Part shown: piece after piece, positions 16,831 through 29,265 of the stretch
Numbering within the stretch: position 1 is the first letter of the stretch
How the letters are laid out: every line of letters begins with the position of its first letter
Assembly: GCA_029204225.1 (NCBI GenBank)
Contig: CM055096.1
Location: forward strand, 41,004,519 to 41,068,518
DNA: 64,000 nt
Reading direction: 5' to 3'
Source: Diphasiastrum complanatum
Lineage: Eukaryota; Streptophyta; Lycopodiopsida; Lycopodiales; Lycopodiaceae
Program-made: the position numbers and the translations under genes
Notes under the pieces: model-generated
Seen by the model: only the letters and a program-made list of their open reading frames with translations
The model's database searches: none
What the model was told of the DNA's origin: nothing

Positions 16831-17400
16831 CATCCAAAAGAGTGCACAAGTAGCAGTTTGATGGAAAAGAGTGCACAAGTAGCTGCAAACTGCGTGCATG
16901 TAGGCAAAGACGGGTGGTTAGGTAGAGATTCGAGAAGGTGGATATGAAAAGTGAAAGGATACACCATGGCATGATTTCAGTGTGCGCTTCGTTGCAAGAG
17001 CAGAGTACATGGTATGCCCCTGGAAGGTTGGCTGGAAGGGAAGGACAAGAGGAGTCAGGCTGGAAAGGGAAGACGACAGGACAGATGGGTGGACCGTGGG
17101 TAGGTAGAGAAGGTGGACAGCAGGCAAGGGGTGTTGGTGAACTTGCAATGCATCATGAGTGGGTTGAGATAAAATAAGGAAATAAGAATACATGATATGC
17201 GTATGCGCTTTTAGGCAAGAGCAAACACATGGTATGTTTCCATATAAGAGTGAGGATGAGGGTGATCCCTTTGTCTAATTCTGATTTTTGAGCCCTGCGC
17301 CACACTTTGACATGCACCTGAGGCTTGCAAATAGATCAACTCATGGTATGGGGCCTAGGCAAGTTCGCTGGAAGGGAAAGACAGGAGGAGTTGTCGCATC
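16831..17400. repeat. cluster of short diverged direct repeats
   Basis: The 19-mer aaaagagtgcacaagtagc occurs twice, 30 bp apart, near 16837 and 16867. Further on, the segments gcgctt...gcaagagca...acatggtatg near 16985 and 17203, and acatggtatg...gctggaagggaa with gaggagt near 17008 and 17345, repeat in order. GGAAGGGAA-rich blocks recur near 17030-17110. Copies differ by substitutions and indels. No coding evidence was found. Confidence 0.5.
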
Positions 17401-18795
17401 ATATTTATCAAGACAATAGAATAATTGCAGTATATTAAGTGTCGGTCCCATGAAGAGAGCACAAAGGAAAGACGATCTGTGAAGAGATTGGGCATGAAGT
17501 ATTGTGAAAGGATGGGATGGTTATCTGGTCATCGGAAGATGTTTATACATATGCAAGGCAGCCAGCATTGCTAGTGGAAATGAACACGAAATACCCAGAT
17601 TAGAATACTCAATAATAGATTCCAGACTCAGATAGAGGTACTACTCGGAGTTATGACATCTAGTAAGAATTAAGATCATTCAGGTCAAAGGTTTCTATTC
17701 TACTTCTCAGTGTTCAAATTACTCTCTATGCACTAGGCTAGGTCTTGATCTTAGAACAATACATCATGACTGTAGCAAGTCAATGATTCTACTCAACAGA
17801 ACATACAGTGACTTTTCTAAACTCAAATTCAAAGGAAGCTTATTCAACTCACTTCATTGGCATCTAAGCCTCTGTGTAACTTAGTTCATTTCAACGTCAA
17901 CAACAAATCTATACCTCAGATATAGAACCCAATACCGAATTATATAGAATCCAATACCAAATTAACTCACCATGGACATTCACAGTAGAAACATGGTATG
18001 TGAGACAGAACATTCATAACATAGTCATGTTATGTCATGATATTCATCCTCTTCAGAGTACGGTATAATAGTCATTACAGCATACACTCTCGAAGAAAGA
18101 GGGCTCAATTCACCTCTACAAGGAACAAGAGATAACAGATACTTCTAACTTGTAGATGAATAAAATAAAGAAACTACAGAACAATCTTACAGTGCAAGGG
18201 AGATTTTGAAGCAAAATCCTAAAGCTATGATATCAGCCTCAGGGTCGGTTTTCGGAACTTTTAACAAAGGTTCTCATCTTTAATGAACTGGTAGTACCTT
18301 GTAATCAGCCCTAACTGTGAGACTGCTAGCAAGCAGGCGGAGAAGTATTCTCAGCTAACTGTCAATTGCTGAAATGATTTGTCATAGCGAATGCCTCATA
18401 GCGTATCGAAAGAGATTCTAGAGTATAATGTGAGTCTTGAGATCGGAGCCTGCCAGCCCCAGGTGGAAGCCCTTCCTAAGGCAGAATGACCCCAAGGAGG
18501 CGTACTTCCCTTGGTGTAATTTAAGTTTATACTTTTTTTTGGCATTGCCTTGCAAAGGCAATACGTGTGTTGAGGTTGTTTAATGAAGTTTGAAGAAAAG
18601 TCAATGTTAAAGGACATATTATGGTGGCAATCTCAACATTTTAGGCTTAGACCTTGGTTAAGGGCACAACTTATCCCACATGTAAGTGACCATGCATACA
18701 TGGAAAAATATGGCTTGCATGATGATGCATACTTAGAAAAAAAGTGGCTTGCATGCCACACTTTGCTTTTGCTTTTGCTTTTGTGGCACTAGTAT

Positions 18796-18799
<4 letters not shown>
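17401..18799. other. intergenic, nothing recognised
   Basis: No supported gene. A small (tttgct)3 run occurs just before the TC tract, at about 18760-18780. Confidence 0.5.

Positions 18800-18874
<75 letters not shown>
18800..18874. repeat. (TC)n microsatellite
   Basis: About 37 uninterrupted TC units. Confidence 0.97.
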
Positions 18875-18878
<4 letters not shown>

Positions 18879-19739
18879 ATTTGTTCAATTTAATGGAGTC
18901 ATTTTTTATAGCTCTGAGATAGATCTACATGACACAATTTCACATGAACTGTATCTATTCAAACTATTCATGTTGTTTTAGATTCTAATTTAGCTTACGT
19001 TTGCATGCAGACAGCCTCGGTTTGGAGATATCATTTGGATTCTAGATTCTCATTTGAGCTTCTATGTGTGAGCTACACAAACTCTTGATTCTAGAATGGC
19101 TGTTTTTTCTCCCTTTGTGTGCAAGCTACACAAACTTTTGATTCTAGTGTGGGCTGCACAAACTTTTATTCCAATTTTTAATTTCCAAATATGAATGATT
19201 GGGGTTTTCTAATCAGAGGTGCATGAAAAAAGATGTCTAATGTTTTGGTAGCCTGAAGGTTTTTGAAAATCAAACATTGATTATTCAGTCTATATCATGT
19301 CATATTTCAAAAATGACCCTATGGAAGTGATCTGTCTATGTCTATTATCATGGAAATTCGAATATTCCTGAGGTAGATAGCTCACACCCATCCTCCAAAA
19401 CAATTTAATTTAAAAAAAAAACATTTTTTTATTATTTCGCCCAAAAAATGTCAAGAATTAGATATGCAACATCAACCATTCACCATAAGTAATCACCACA
19501 AGAAGGCGGAAGAAGAACACACACCATCACTCTATCATACTAACTCATAGAGAATGTAAAATGTACAAATAAACCCTAAATCCTGATAGAGAGAGAAAAC
19601 CTACGAGTAGACTAATAGACTAGCCTACGACTAATGACAGTTGGTCATAGCTGTCAACATTAATGTACATCGTAAACATTAACAATGAAGTTTATCATTG
19701 ATTTCTAACACTCGCATTCTTCTATTCCTAATAGAGTAT
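18875..19739. other. intergenic; expected 3' LTR of copia-B not found
   Basis: A short phrase (agctacacaaact...gattcta) is repeated near 19065-19160. No sequence similar to the copia-B LTR at 23797 onwards was recognised. Confidence 0.4.
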
Positions 19740-20091
19740 GAAACCTCTTGGTTCGAGCATGTAAAACTGGATTTTTGGCAAGGTGAATGCAACTTTGATT
19801 ATCGCAAGATATAGTAGTCGCATCCACCTATGGTTGACCTAAATCCACAAGCAATCTTCGTAACCATACCACTTCTTGTGTAGCATTGCTGAGTGCTCGA
19901 TATTCAGCTTCCGCCGATGATAAGGCTATTGTAGGTTGCTTTTTGCTGCTCCATGAAATTGCAGTTGTACCATAACTGAATGTATGACCACTGGTAGATC
20001 TTCTGTCATCAATATTACCTGCCCAATCGGCATATGTATAACCTACCAACATTGGCGCTTCAGGCTGATCATACTTCAAACCAAAATTCAA
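19740..20091 (-). pseudogene. copia-B RNase H, truncated
   Basis: GYTYADWAGNIDDRRSTSGH, WSSKKQPTIALSSAEAEYRA and VVWLRRLL are intact RNase H blocks (19828-20091). After a stop, DNQSCIHLAKNPVLHARTK is readable near 19770-19830. The C-terminal TKAL block is missing, because similarity ends at about 19740. Confidence 0.92.
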
Positions 20092-20139
20092 TGTCCCTCG
20101 AATGTATCTGAGAATACGTTTAGCAGACTTTTAGTGTGC

Positions 20140-21239
20140 TTAACTAGGACTAACAACACCAACAACATAAGAAATATCAGGTCGTGTGTGTGTCAAATAA
20201 ATCAAACTACCCACCAGCTGTCTATATAAATAAGCATCCACTTTCTCAGATTCATCATATGCAATAAGCTTCATGTTGACATCCATAGGTGTACTCAAAG
20301 GCTTACAATCTTGTATATTAAACTTATAAAGCAAATCTCGTGCATATTTGCTTTGTGTAAGAAAGACCATGTCTTCCTTTTGCCATACTTCAATGCCAAG
20401 ACAATAGTGCATCAATCCTAGATCAGTCACTGCAAGCCTAGATAGATTTTAGCTTCTCCTAGGTCAACGATCTCAAATATTTTAGAAATGTCTCTTTTGA
20501 CATCTGAAATTAACTTATATCTTCTTGGGAAGACAACATAAACAGCTAAAATGATTATTTTATTTTGGGCATATTTGATATAGACATTTAATTCAGCAAA
20601 TAGAGGTCTGAAGCCTATGGAATGTAGTGCTTCGTCCTTCTTTCTATACCATTGTCTTGCTACTTGTTTGAGACCATAAATGCTTTTATTCATGTGACAT
20701 CCGTATTCTGGATATTCTTGGCTTACAAAACCAAGTGGTTGGTCCATGAATAAGTCTTCTTCTAATTCTGCATGCAAGAAAGCAGTTTTCTCATCCACAA
20801 TATGGATTTTCAAATCATGAGCCACTGCATACGCAAATAACAAGCGAATTGATGTATGTTTGACTACCAGTGAGAAAGTATCAGTGTAGTCGATCCCATA
20901 CTTCTATGAAAAACCTTTAGCAACCAACCTTGTCTTATATATGATGTTTTCTCCATCAGGACCTGTTTTGATCTCATAGATCCACTTGCACTTGACTGGT
21001 TTTCTGCCATCAGGTATAGGTGCAAGTGTCCATACATTGTTCTTGTACATGGATGACATTTTGTCCTCCATTGCCTGAATCCAGCGATCTTTATCTGGTC
21101 CATCTACAGCTTCCTCAAATGTTTGAGGTTCGTCAGAGAATCCACAAAATTCGATGGCCGTATTAAAAACATCCTGACCATACCTTTCTAGTGGGTTTCG
21201 TTGTTTGTTTGATCTTTTCACAGGTGGTTTCGAGATCAA
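20140..21239 (-). pseudogene. copia-B reverse transcriptase, broken
   Basis: Successive frames cover the domain. They are EEAVDGPDKDRWIQAMEDKM...WTLAPIPDGRKPVKCKWIY (20904-21239), EKTAFLHAELEEDLFMDQPLGF...KSIYGLKQVARQWY (20427-20843), and MHYCLGIEVWQ with YRQLVGSLIYLTHTRPDISY (20140-20430). The YVDD box is altered to a YVVF-type reading. Breaks occur at about 20430 and 20850. Confidence 0.9.
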
Positions 21240-21589
21240 TTTTGATTCGAGCTTTTCTGCTGGAATTCAAGCTGGTGATTCGAGTCTGTCAGGCACTCGA
21301 TCTTGACCTCCCTCTGAATCTGGTAACTCTCTTTCATCTTCTGCTTGTTTTTTTTCTGTTGTCGTTGGCAGCTCATAATAATTCTGATAATTTCATAGCC
21401 GACTAAATCACTGTCTGCTATGTATTTCGTCTCATCAAATTTAACATCTCGAACAATTTTTATCTTGCCAGTTTTGGGTACATAAACATGATAATATGAC
21501 GAATGTAACTCGAATCCTACCAGAAAACCTTGTTCTATCTTTTCATCGAGTTCTTTCTCAGCTTATCTGGTATGTGCATATACTCTGCG

Positions 21590-22156
21590 CATCCAAATGT
21601 TTGAACATGTGCAAGATTTGGCTTCGACTTCTACCATATCTCATGAGGAGTTTTATCCGGTATTCGAGATTTCAAAATATATGATTCTGAAGATAATTTG
21701 ATGTAACCACTGCTTCTGCCCACAACTGTTTTGGTGCTTTTGCATGAGCCATCATACACCTTGCAGCTTCCATTAGTGTACGATTCCTTCGTTCAGCTAT
21801 TCCATTGTGTTGAGGTGTGTAAGATGCAGTCTTTGTGTGCATAATACCTCAATCAGTACAGTAAGCTTTGAATTCGTTGAAAATGTACTCATCTCTACGA
21901 TCTGTGCGATTTGCTTCAGTTTATTGCCTGTCTACTTCTCAGCCCAACTCGTATACTCAACGAATTTCTTGAAAGCTTCAAATTTGGTACGAATAAAGTA
22001 TACTACAACAAATTTGCTAAAGTCATCAATAAACGTAATGAAGTACTTTGCATCACCCAACGACCATACTCCAAATGATCCACAAATATATGAATGCACA
22101 ATTTCAAGTACCTTAGTTGCTTTATAAACATCTTTACTTAAAGGTGTTCTAGTCAT
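21590..22156 (-). pseudogene. copia-B integrase, frameshifted
   Basis: FITFIDDFSKFVVVYFIRTKFEAF (21932-22156) covers the first part of the catalytic core. Further along the minus strand, pieces of the TPQHNGIAERRNRT and LWAEAV blocks are readable near 21690-21830. Several frame changes are needed. Confidence 0.85.
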
Positions 22157-22408
22157 CTTGTCTTTAAGATAACATTCGCAGGTAGTTCGAATATCTCTAC
22201 TTTTGATTTCGATTCCTTGAATTCTCTAACTTTTATTGGCTTGGTTCAAGGCTTCCATGTTCATATGACATAGCCTTTTGTGCCATAGTACATCTGTTGA
22301 TTCCTAAGTTTGATTGACTTGTTCGATTCTTATTCGAATGTCCAAGTGATCAAATTTCTTTCTTTGTTACCTTTAACAATCAGGTTATCAGAATCTTCCT
22401 CGAACAAT

Positions 22409-22642
22409 TTACAAGAGTTTTTTTGTGAAGGTTACTGACATGCTTATATCAACTATCTTAGCTACAGATAGAAGATCTTTATCAAGAGTAGGGACATAGA
22501 GAAGTTCCTCCAATTTCTTGTCTCCTTGATTCGTGTCTAGCCATAATACACCAGTTCCATCAACCACGTGTTTAGAACTGTCTCCAAGTATAATGAATCT
22601 CAAATGGTTCGTCTTTTTGTACTCAGACAAAATTTGTTTCAA
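22409..22642 (-). pseudogene. copia-B protease remnant
   Basis: The frame reads GTGVLWL...KLEELLYVPTLDKDLLSVAKI, the C-terminal half of copia proteases (usually L-x-x-VLYVP-x2-x-NLLSV). The catalytic DSGA segment upstream, near 22650-22720, is readable only in pieces (DSRATSH-like). Confidence 0.8.
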
Positions 22643-22798
22643 GGTAAAAAAATGTGAGGTGGCTCTCGAATCAAGTACTACTTCTCGAATTGAATTAGAT
22701 GAACAGCATAGATCAGTACTAACATAAGCTGTTGAATTCCTTGTTGCCCAGTCTTCTACTTCTCTGGAGCAATCTGCTTTGTCTTCGACATAGTGATT

Positions 22799-23680
22799 CT
22801 ATTCCCTTTGGTTTTTGGAATTCTGATAATAGTCTATTGTTGCATGACCCCGTTTATGACAATGAATACATTCAATCTTTGGATTTACCCAACACTTTTC
22901 TTCTGTGTGACCTGATCTTCTGCATCTGTTGCATATCTTCTTATCACCAGAATTCTTTTGTTGTTTTCCAGATTGTTGTTCATTAGTCTTAGACTCATTC
23001 CTTTTAGACGACTCCCTCTTAAACTTAGACTTCCTAGAAGATTTATTCTTCTGAGTAAATAGAGCAGTTTTAGAATCACCATTTTCGTCATAGCGTTCAC
23101 GAGGTTCTACTTCTTCCTTTACTCCGTCTATTGTCTTTTGAAGTGTCATTGTCGCATCTTTCGCCAATAAGGTTTGAGTTGTGTGGAATGACCTGGGTAG
23201 GGCCCGAAGAAAATAACTAAGCTGTTTTTCCTTAGAAATTGTATCTTCTGCACTTGAATTCTGCAAGGAGCTAAATAGATCTTTAATCTTTTGTCCGAAT
23301 GTGTTCAAGTCCTTGTCGTCCCACTGTATGTAAGTTAATTGGTCTTCCAAAAATATGATCTGATTATGAGATCAACTCTCATTCTTGATTTGCAATTCTT
23401 CCCATAAATCCTTTGCGTTTGAAATTGTCGTAAGATCTAGTATTATATTGTCATGCACTGAAGACACAATAATTGTTATAGGTTTGTCATTTTTTAAACT
23501 CCATTCTCGAAATTCTTTGTCAGGAGTAACTTCTGGCTTCTCCTCAATTGGTTCTACCCATTGCCATAGACCTTCACCCTTCAACAAGAGTGAAGTCTTT
23601 AATTTCCCAATCAAGTAGTTTGAACCTTCTGGGTCCAAGATTGTAGTGATCTTAGCTTGAATATTGGTGATCGACGACAT
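22799..23680 (-). pseudogene. copia-B gag
   Basis: The N-terminal frame (23372-23680) starts with the methionine of MSSITNIQAK and holds the gag block LRGEGLW-like GEGLWQWVEP. After a break the second frame (22799-23350) carries the UBN2-type part (LLAKDATMTLQKTIDGV) and two knuckles. The first is an intact CCHC (CNRCRRSGHTEEKC). The second is CIHCHKRGHATIDY, whose last cysteine is lost. The two frames are separated by one stop or frameshift near 23360. Confidence 0.88.
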
Positions 23681-23783
23681 CTTCTATTTTTGAATAAGCT
23701 CCAGATAGCAGCTTGCTGATGGATGTATGAAGAATGCTGAGAGGGATTCGAAGATAACACTGTATCAAATTTTCATTCCGTAG

Positions 23784-23795
23784 GCTTTGATACCA
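23784..23795 (-). promoter_or_regulatory. copia-B primer-binding site (initiator Met-tRNA)
   Basis: The minus strand reads TGGTATCAAAGC, one mismatch from the canonical TGGTATCAGAGC complementary to the 3' end of plant initiator Met-tRNA. It sits one base from the TG that opens the LTR. Confidence 0.85.
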
Positions 23796-23796
23796 C

Positions 23797-24384
23797 TGTA
23801 GGAAAAATAGTAATTATTCTTCCACAGAGAATACGATGTAAGTTCATATACATCAAACTAATATCAGTGTCTTCAATCGCGATTTTATTTGATCTATGTA
23901 CTAATAGAACAATATTTATTTTGATTGAATATGCGCGCAAAAATTATATGCGGGAGTAAGATACTATATGCGAAAGTATGAGACAACTTAAGACAATTTA
24001 CACAATAAGAAACTATTGATCAAAAATGAATTTCTATAATTCTGAATTTGATTCATCATACATTTCTTGCTATCTTATCTCGCTGTTGTGTCTATGATTG
24101 AGTTGTTTTCAACGAACAGTGCATATGTATTTATATTGCTAAAGGACAGGTCTTTTGGCCTTTTAATACTGTAACAATAGAAATCTAACTTGTTGATGAT
24201 GCTATATACAAAATATGATTGTTTTGTCAAATTATACTCGCTTTGTCAATGTGAATGTGTCTGCTGAAACTGATAGTATAGTAGCCCAGTACAACAACTG
24301 CTCATGATGTGGCATGCATACTATATTTCTATAACTGTAACTAGTCTAGTTAACAAATTTCATTGTACTAAACAACAAAGTTAA
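23797..24384 (-). repeat. copia-B 5' LTR (right boundary approximate)
   Basis: The LTR begins with tgtagg directly after the primer-binding site. A TATAAATA box on the minus strand lies at about 24127-24140. The outer end is not certain; it is placed before the unrelated direct repeat at 24385. No matching 3' LTR was found on the left side, so the element is incomplete. Confidence 0.6.
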
Positions 24385-24680
24385 ATAAATTTAACTTGAA
24401 GTATTGAAGTCGGGCATATTAGCACGTGTCGGGCAAGAAGAGGGAACCAATGGGATACATGACACAACTTTCAAAGTTTTTTGTAATATATTTTTACTTT
24501 TCAGTTTATTTGAGCTATGTTATGTAGATTTCAAATTTGAGCATTTTCATTGGGCCAACTAGAAGTTGAAGCTAGGAAAAAAAATAAAGTATTTTTATAA
24601 AGGGCCTTTTTCTTATTATTTTGGAACTCCTCTAATGGATTATACAACTGGCGAAGTGTACAAGTTTTGACAGGAGCATC
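24385..24680. repeat. diverged direct repeat R, copy 1
   Basis: This copy shares ordered blocks with 25830-26145: gtcgggcatatt followed by cacgt, ttatgtagatttcaaat, gcatttt-attgggcca, and acaaagggyc-type sequence. It is non-coding. The two copies lie in the same orientation and flank about 1.15 kb. Confidence 0.75.
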
Positions 24681-25829
24681 TTCAGTATATTGGCTTGGGC
24701 AACAACTGGACCAAAGACTCCTCTAGGGCCATCTAAGCCAAATGATGTTTAGAATCTAAATGAGACTGGGAAATTTGTAAATACCCAAGCTGAATAGATA
24801 TACATAGTTTCCATAGACATACAATGAAATACATGCATATAGTGAATATAGAAGAAGAATTATTTGCACAGCTGTACTAAATCCCCAAATTCAAGTGATA
24901 TTTTTTTGAATTCAAATATCAGTTTGTACAATTGATTGTATGAGTTGTCATTGTTCTTCTACAATTTTGATATTTGTAGGAAGATCCTTTAGAATGTTGT
25001 GTTTTTCTGTCTTCTTCATATCTACATGAAAGAAAAGCAACTTGTTAATCTAGTTATTCTCTGAATAGAGTTACATATATAATGACTAACTGATTTGCAA
25101 ATCACAAGAAAATATTACCAACTTTCCATTTATAATGAATCTGAAGTGTTCAGGTAGAATTTCATAGTGCATTAAGACCAGCTCTTGTCTGATATAACTT
25201 AAGCTCCAATGATCCTCCACTTCAATTGTTGTTAGCATAACCTCATTGTTGAAAATGTGGACTTCTTTTCAATTTGTGTGACCATCCATTTGAAGGTCTT
25301 GACCTGGTGGCATCCAGGTCCCACTTATTCGTTTCCATCTCTAGTAACTGAATGTAAGACTAAGCATTTGTCTCAAAATGCAATAACAGAATATCATAGA
25401 AGATTTCTTAATTCTACATTCAATAGCTCCAATTGCCTTGCATTCCCAATCCACATCCATCATATCTGAAAGAGGTCATCTGGCACATCCTTACAAAAAA
25501 ATAATGTTGGTGTTCTACAAATATTTGCATTTGAAAAGAAATCAACGATATAAGAACATAAGCCAACTTAATCTATTGAATCTTGATCTAGTGCTCGCTT
25601 TCATTGAGTTTTTCAAATCTAACAATAATTTGCATTTAAAAGATTCTCACACAATACTATTAGGTGCAAGCCATTCATCACTTCCAAAATGTGGTAGTGG
25701 GATATCTTCAAAGTTCTATCAGACTTATTTAATGTGACCGAGCAACTGGACCACCGTAACTACATGTGGTAACTATGCTTATTGTCGAACTATACCTGTA
25801 CCTGTGTAGTTTGAAGTTCACCAACATAT
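24681..25829 (-). other. interval between the R repeats, with a possible exon fragment at 25087-25266
   Basis: Mostly unassigned. On the minus strand, 25087-25266 is an open stretch of about 58 codons that looks protein-like (it contains NEVMLTTIEVEDHWSL and LPEHFRFIINGKLV) and ends in a stop. It may be an N-terminal exon remnant of the transposase-like family at 26.9-29.3 kb. That is inference only, from style and proximity. Confidence 0.3.
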
Positions 25830-26145
25830 TAACCAATGTGCTTAAATATTTTAACTAGACACAATGTCGTCGGGCATATTCACACGTTCATGGCAGACAC
25901 TGTCTACCAATAGCATTATCCCATCTTGCCCAGTGACAATTTTAAAATTTTTTGAAGTTTATTTCTATAAATTATTCATTTTCATCTACGTTATGTAGAT
26001 TTCAAATATATGCATTTTGATTGGGCCACATGTCGGACAAAATTTAAAAAAAATAAAAAGCATCTTTACAAAGGGTCATATTAGATTTTAAATCTCCTTT
26101 GATGAATTTGTAACACGGGAGTTGAAATAATCAAAGTTTTAAGTT
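25830..26145. repeat. diverged direct repeat R, copy 2
   Basis: Second copy of the 24385-24680 repeat, same orientation, with similar block spacing and several indels. The pair may be relic LTRs or two copies of a small non-autonomous element. Confidence 0.75.
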
Positions 26146-26859
26146 TTTCAAAACAATGTTCAATTCCTCGTTTGTTGAGGGTATTTTTTGTAAATATATA
26201 TAAATAAAGTTAGAAATACAAAATTAGGTGCGAGGGCCATGGCATATTGCGTGTGTAAGTCCATAGCCCAATGAGCACATGTAAAATATTGTATTTTATG
26301 GAAAAATTAGACTTGGGACTATGTAGATAAAATAATGTAAAAGGCCCAAAGTCTAAGTTGTTAAGCTTCAAGTTAGTAGGGTGCGATTTTTTGGTGAGCA
26401 TTTCCGACGACAAACAGATTTTGGCGAGCATTTTTTAGAAAATGTGTATAATGGTGAGCAAATTTGAAACTTGAGGACCCTTCTTTTAATAATATTTATA
26501 TGGGTTTAGGTTTTGGGGTGTGATGAAATTTTTTTGGTCGGGTATCATCTCATGTGGTTCTTTTGAATAGATGTTATTGGTTTTTAAAAGGCAATGTGGA
26601 CCAGCACATAACAGGACACACAATACTTTTACCATATTTTTGAGAGTAATAAATAAGTGCAGCCAATATGAAAACCTTTTTTTCAGCGATAACACCTAAA
26701 AGGAGACCGAATCTATTTGGTTGGGCTTTTACAATTCTCGACTGTGCATTGAGCAACCTTTGATTCACTTGTACAATCTAATGCTTTTGGCAATGCTTTC
26801 AACCAACAATCACGTGTTATAAAGAAAAGTTACAACATTTCTCTAACATGACTAGTAGA
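26146..26859. other. intergenic, nothing recognised
   Basis: AT-rich. No supported gene. Confidence 0.5.
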
Positions 26860-29265
26860 GCATTTCAAATGTTAGAGAAATGCAGCTCCACTGATCTTTT
26901 TAGGGTCCGAAGCACAGTGTCTTCGTCGCCTTCAAGGAATGTTGGTGCATGGTGCATTGGAGTCCATACCACAGCCTGTGGACGGACCTTAGAACCTCTC
27001 CAGGTCTTGCAAGATTTCAAGCTTGGACCCTCTCCCACATGTCTCCCAAGCATGTATGTGTGTTGCTTTGCACTTTGCAGTAGTGCACTGGCCATATCAG
27101 AGACATGTGCATCATAAAGAGATACTATAGACTTGTGTCCTTCACCTGCCAACCAACTGCCGTGTTTGGATTCAGACAAATTTGTTCAAAGAGCCATTGC
27201 CAAGGCCCCTTTTGAAGTATTTAGGACCTGTCAAAAGCGGACCACAAATCCATTCAGTAACATTATACACAAAAAGGTATACATTGAAATTCAAGACCAG
27301 ACAGACCACTACTGTATTCAATGACTGAGTTACTACAATCATAAATTCTCTCCCCAGTGTGTGATTCATACATTCCACCAGCTCATCCAGCTGTCCATGA
27401 AAAGCAAGTCACAGTCCTTGACCTTTCCAGTCATCCACCATTGTTGTATTAATCTACAATGTGCAAGCACTTCATCTTTTGTGCCAATAGTTCTCCATTG
27501 CTCGCACATTGCCTTGTGCTCAGATTGGTAATTTTTTGAGACAAACTTTGTTGTGTGTATGTGTAGGCTTTGTTCCCGATGAAAAAGACACGAACGCTCT
27601 CGTCCAGACATCTCATTTTCTGGACCACCGTTGAACACAATGCGCACAGCTCATTAATGTGCCTCATCTACCATGAAGCCACGAAAATCAGCCTTCTTGT
27701 GCCCTATTTGTTCCATCATTGTGCTCAACATATTCCAGAAAAGGACTTATGCTTTGGTGTCTTCCTCCTTCATTTCGCAAGTGGCAATTGTAAGCAGTTC
27801 ATGAATGTTGCATGACCAACGATGACAAACAACAAATTTTGCATGATTCACTTGAGCACAGAAAAATTTACGGTGCTTTCAGTTCAGAAAACAATGTGGC
27901 AAAGAAATGCCTTGGATCATACATGTGGGAGACCATTGTTGACCAACCCAATACTCATCTGGTGTGATCGAATTGTATCCAAGCATTCCTAAGGTCCCCA
28001 TTGGAGGTTCTCTGCATATGACTAACAAGGTCGACACCATAAACAGGCCTTTTTGTGGATATCTTGAAGACAAAGACAATCCTTGCCTGAGAAATCGACT
28101 ACCATGATTCATACATGAAATTCTTTTTTAGCAATAGCAAACTATCAAGTCCATCTCCCAATGGCAATGCATTGTTTCGAGCAGTCATAACGATCCTCCG
28201 TAACCTGAAAATTATGTTCAAAGAAACAATATTTAGAGGACATCATGAGCAAAGATGCACAATAGATTACCAATACCAAATATATACCTTTTTTTCTCCA
28301 CCAAAGGCACTAGCTCCTCAAGATAGTTTGTGAGTTCCACATCTCCAACTATCTCGAAGTTCGTTCGGTCTTCCTTTACCATTGATGTCAAGAGTAACTC
28401 TTTGGATATGCTCATATGAACCTTCCTTGGACCGGCAAATCTATCAACGTTGACCACCCTTTCCACAAGCAAACGAGTTTTTTCAATACGACGCTTGGAT
28501 GTACCAAGCTGCACATCATGAAAATGTTTTCCATCGTGGCCCATCAACCTTAATAGGTAGTGGTCTCTAGGCATCACATAGTACACAACACATGATCATG
28601 ATCCAACGCACACCACTACTTTCTTGCAGAAGGCATAGATAAGAGATCCGGCACCATCAGCCAATAATCCAATTTGACATTTTTTTTTTCCATTGTTCCT
28701 TTGAAAAATGTGTTGTTCCTTGTACCATTGTTCTGAAAATGAAGACATGTCACTCTTTGGCATTCCAGCATGCCTACACAGTAGCTGATTTGTACTACTC
28801 CTTCAAATGATACATTGCTCGTCATAGGTTTGGACCAAATATGGCCATCGTATTTCTGCTCCATGCCAATAATATGGCCAAAAGTGGGTGGAAGCTCAAA
28901 AACCATGTCCCCATTGTAGATCCTTGGGACCTCATCAACAATTTGATGGTTCTTGATTCTTCCAAGCAACTTTGAGTGTTTGTCCCTGGACTGTTTTCAA
29001 CAATGTTGCACCCTATTGGAATAGTCCCACTCATGGGATTGAGTTTGTGTTTTACTGAAGTTCTTTTTTGTTGGGGCTATCCAAAATAATTGTAAGAGAT
29101 TTGCATTTCTCGGCTCCAGAGCGACTTGGTGTCATAGTTTCTAGAACTTCCAAATTGGCCTCCAGTAGTTCCTCTGGTTCAAACACGTCCGGACTACTGT
29201 CTTCGTCAATATTGAAAAAATGCTCTGTTGCACTAGTGGGTATGCTTGGCCTTCTGTTGATTGGC
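26860..29265 (-). pseudogene. degenerate multi-exon transposase-like gene
   Basis: A long run of protein-like sequence on the minus strand is interrupted by a handful of stops and one frameshift. From N to C come an acidic serine-proline segment (about 29085-29265), a 117-codon block with CVGMLECQRVTC (a possible C-x4-C metal site, 28616-28969), and a block ending ELVPLVEKK (28288-28586). Next is an 83-nt GT-AG intron (28205-28287) whose splicing keeps the frame, then RIVMTARNNALPLGDGLDSL (28099-28204). After stops come RPVYGVDLVSHMQR, GFMVDEAH, RIVFNGGPENEMSGRERSC with FHREQSLHIHT, and a C-terminal part to about 26865. The lysine/arginine-rich N-part followed by an acidic DE...C...H core resembles large transposase-like proteins repeated in plant genomes. 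I cannot name the superfamily, and MULE-like is only a guess. Confidence 0.45.
28205..28287 (-). other. likely spliceosomal intron in the transposase-like relic
   Basis: On the minus strand the donor is AG|GTATAT and the acceptor TTTTCAG|G. The upstream exon leaves two nucleotides and the downstream exon supplies the third, so the reading frame continues for 34 codons. This supports a former multi-exon gene rather than a chance open frame. Confidence 0.5.

Larger units (their letters stand above)
19740..23680 (-). mobile_element. Ty1/copia element copia-B, internal region
   Basis: A near full-length but broken internal region on the minus strand runs from gag (23680) through protease, integrase and reverse transcriptase to RNase H, which is cut off near 19740. 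A primer-binding site and the start of the 5' LTR follow at 23784-23797 in the correct orientation. At least eight frame breaks are present, so it is not autonomous. Confidence 0.94.
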
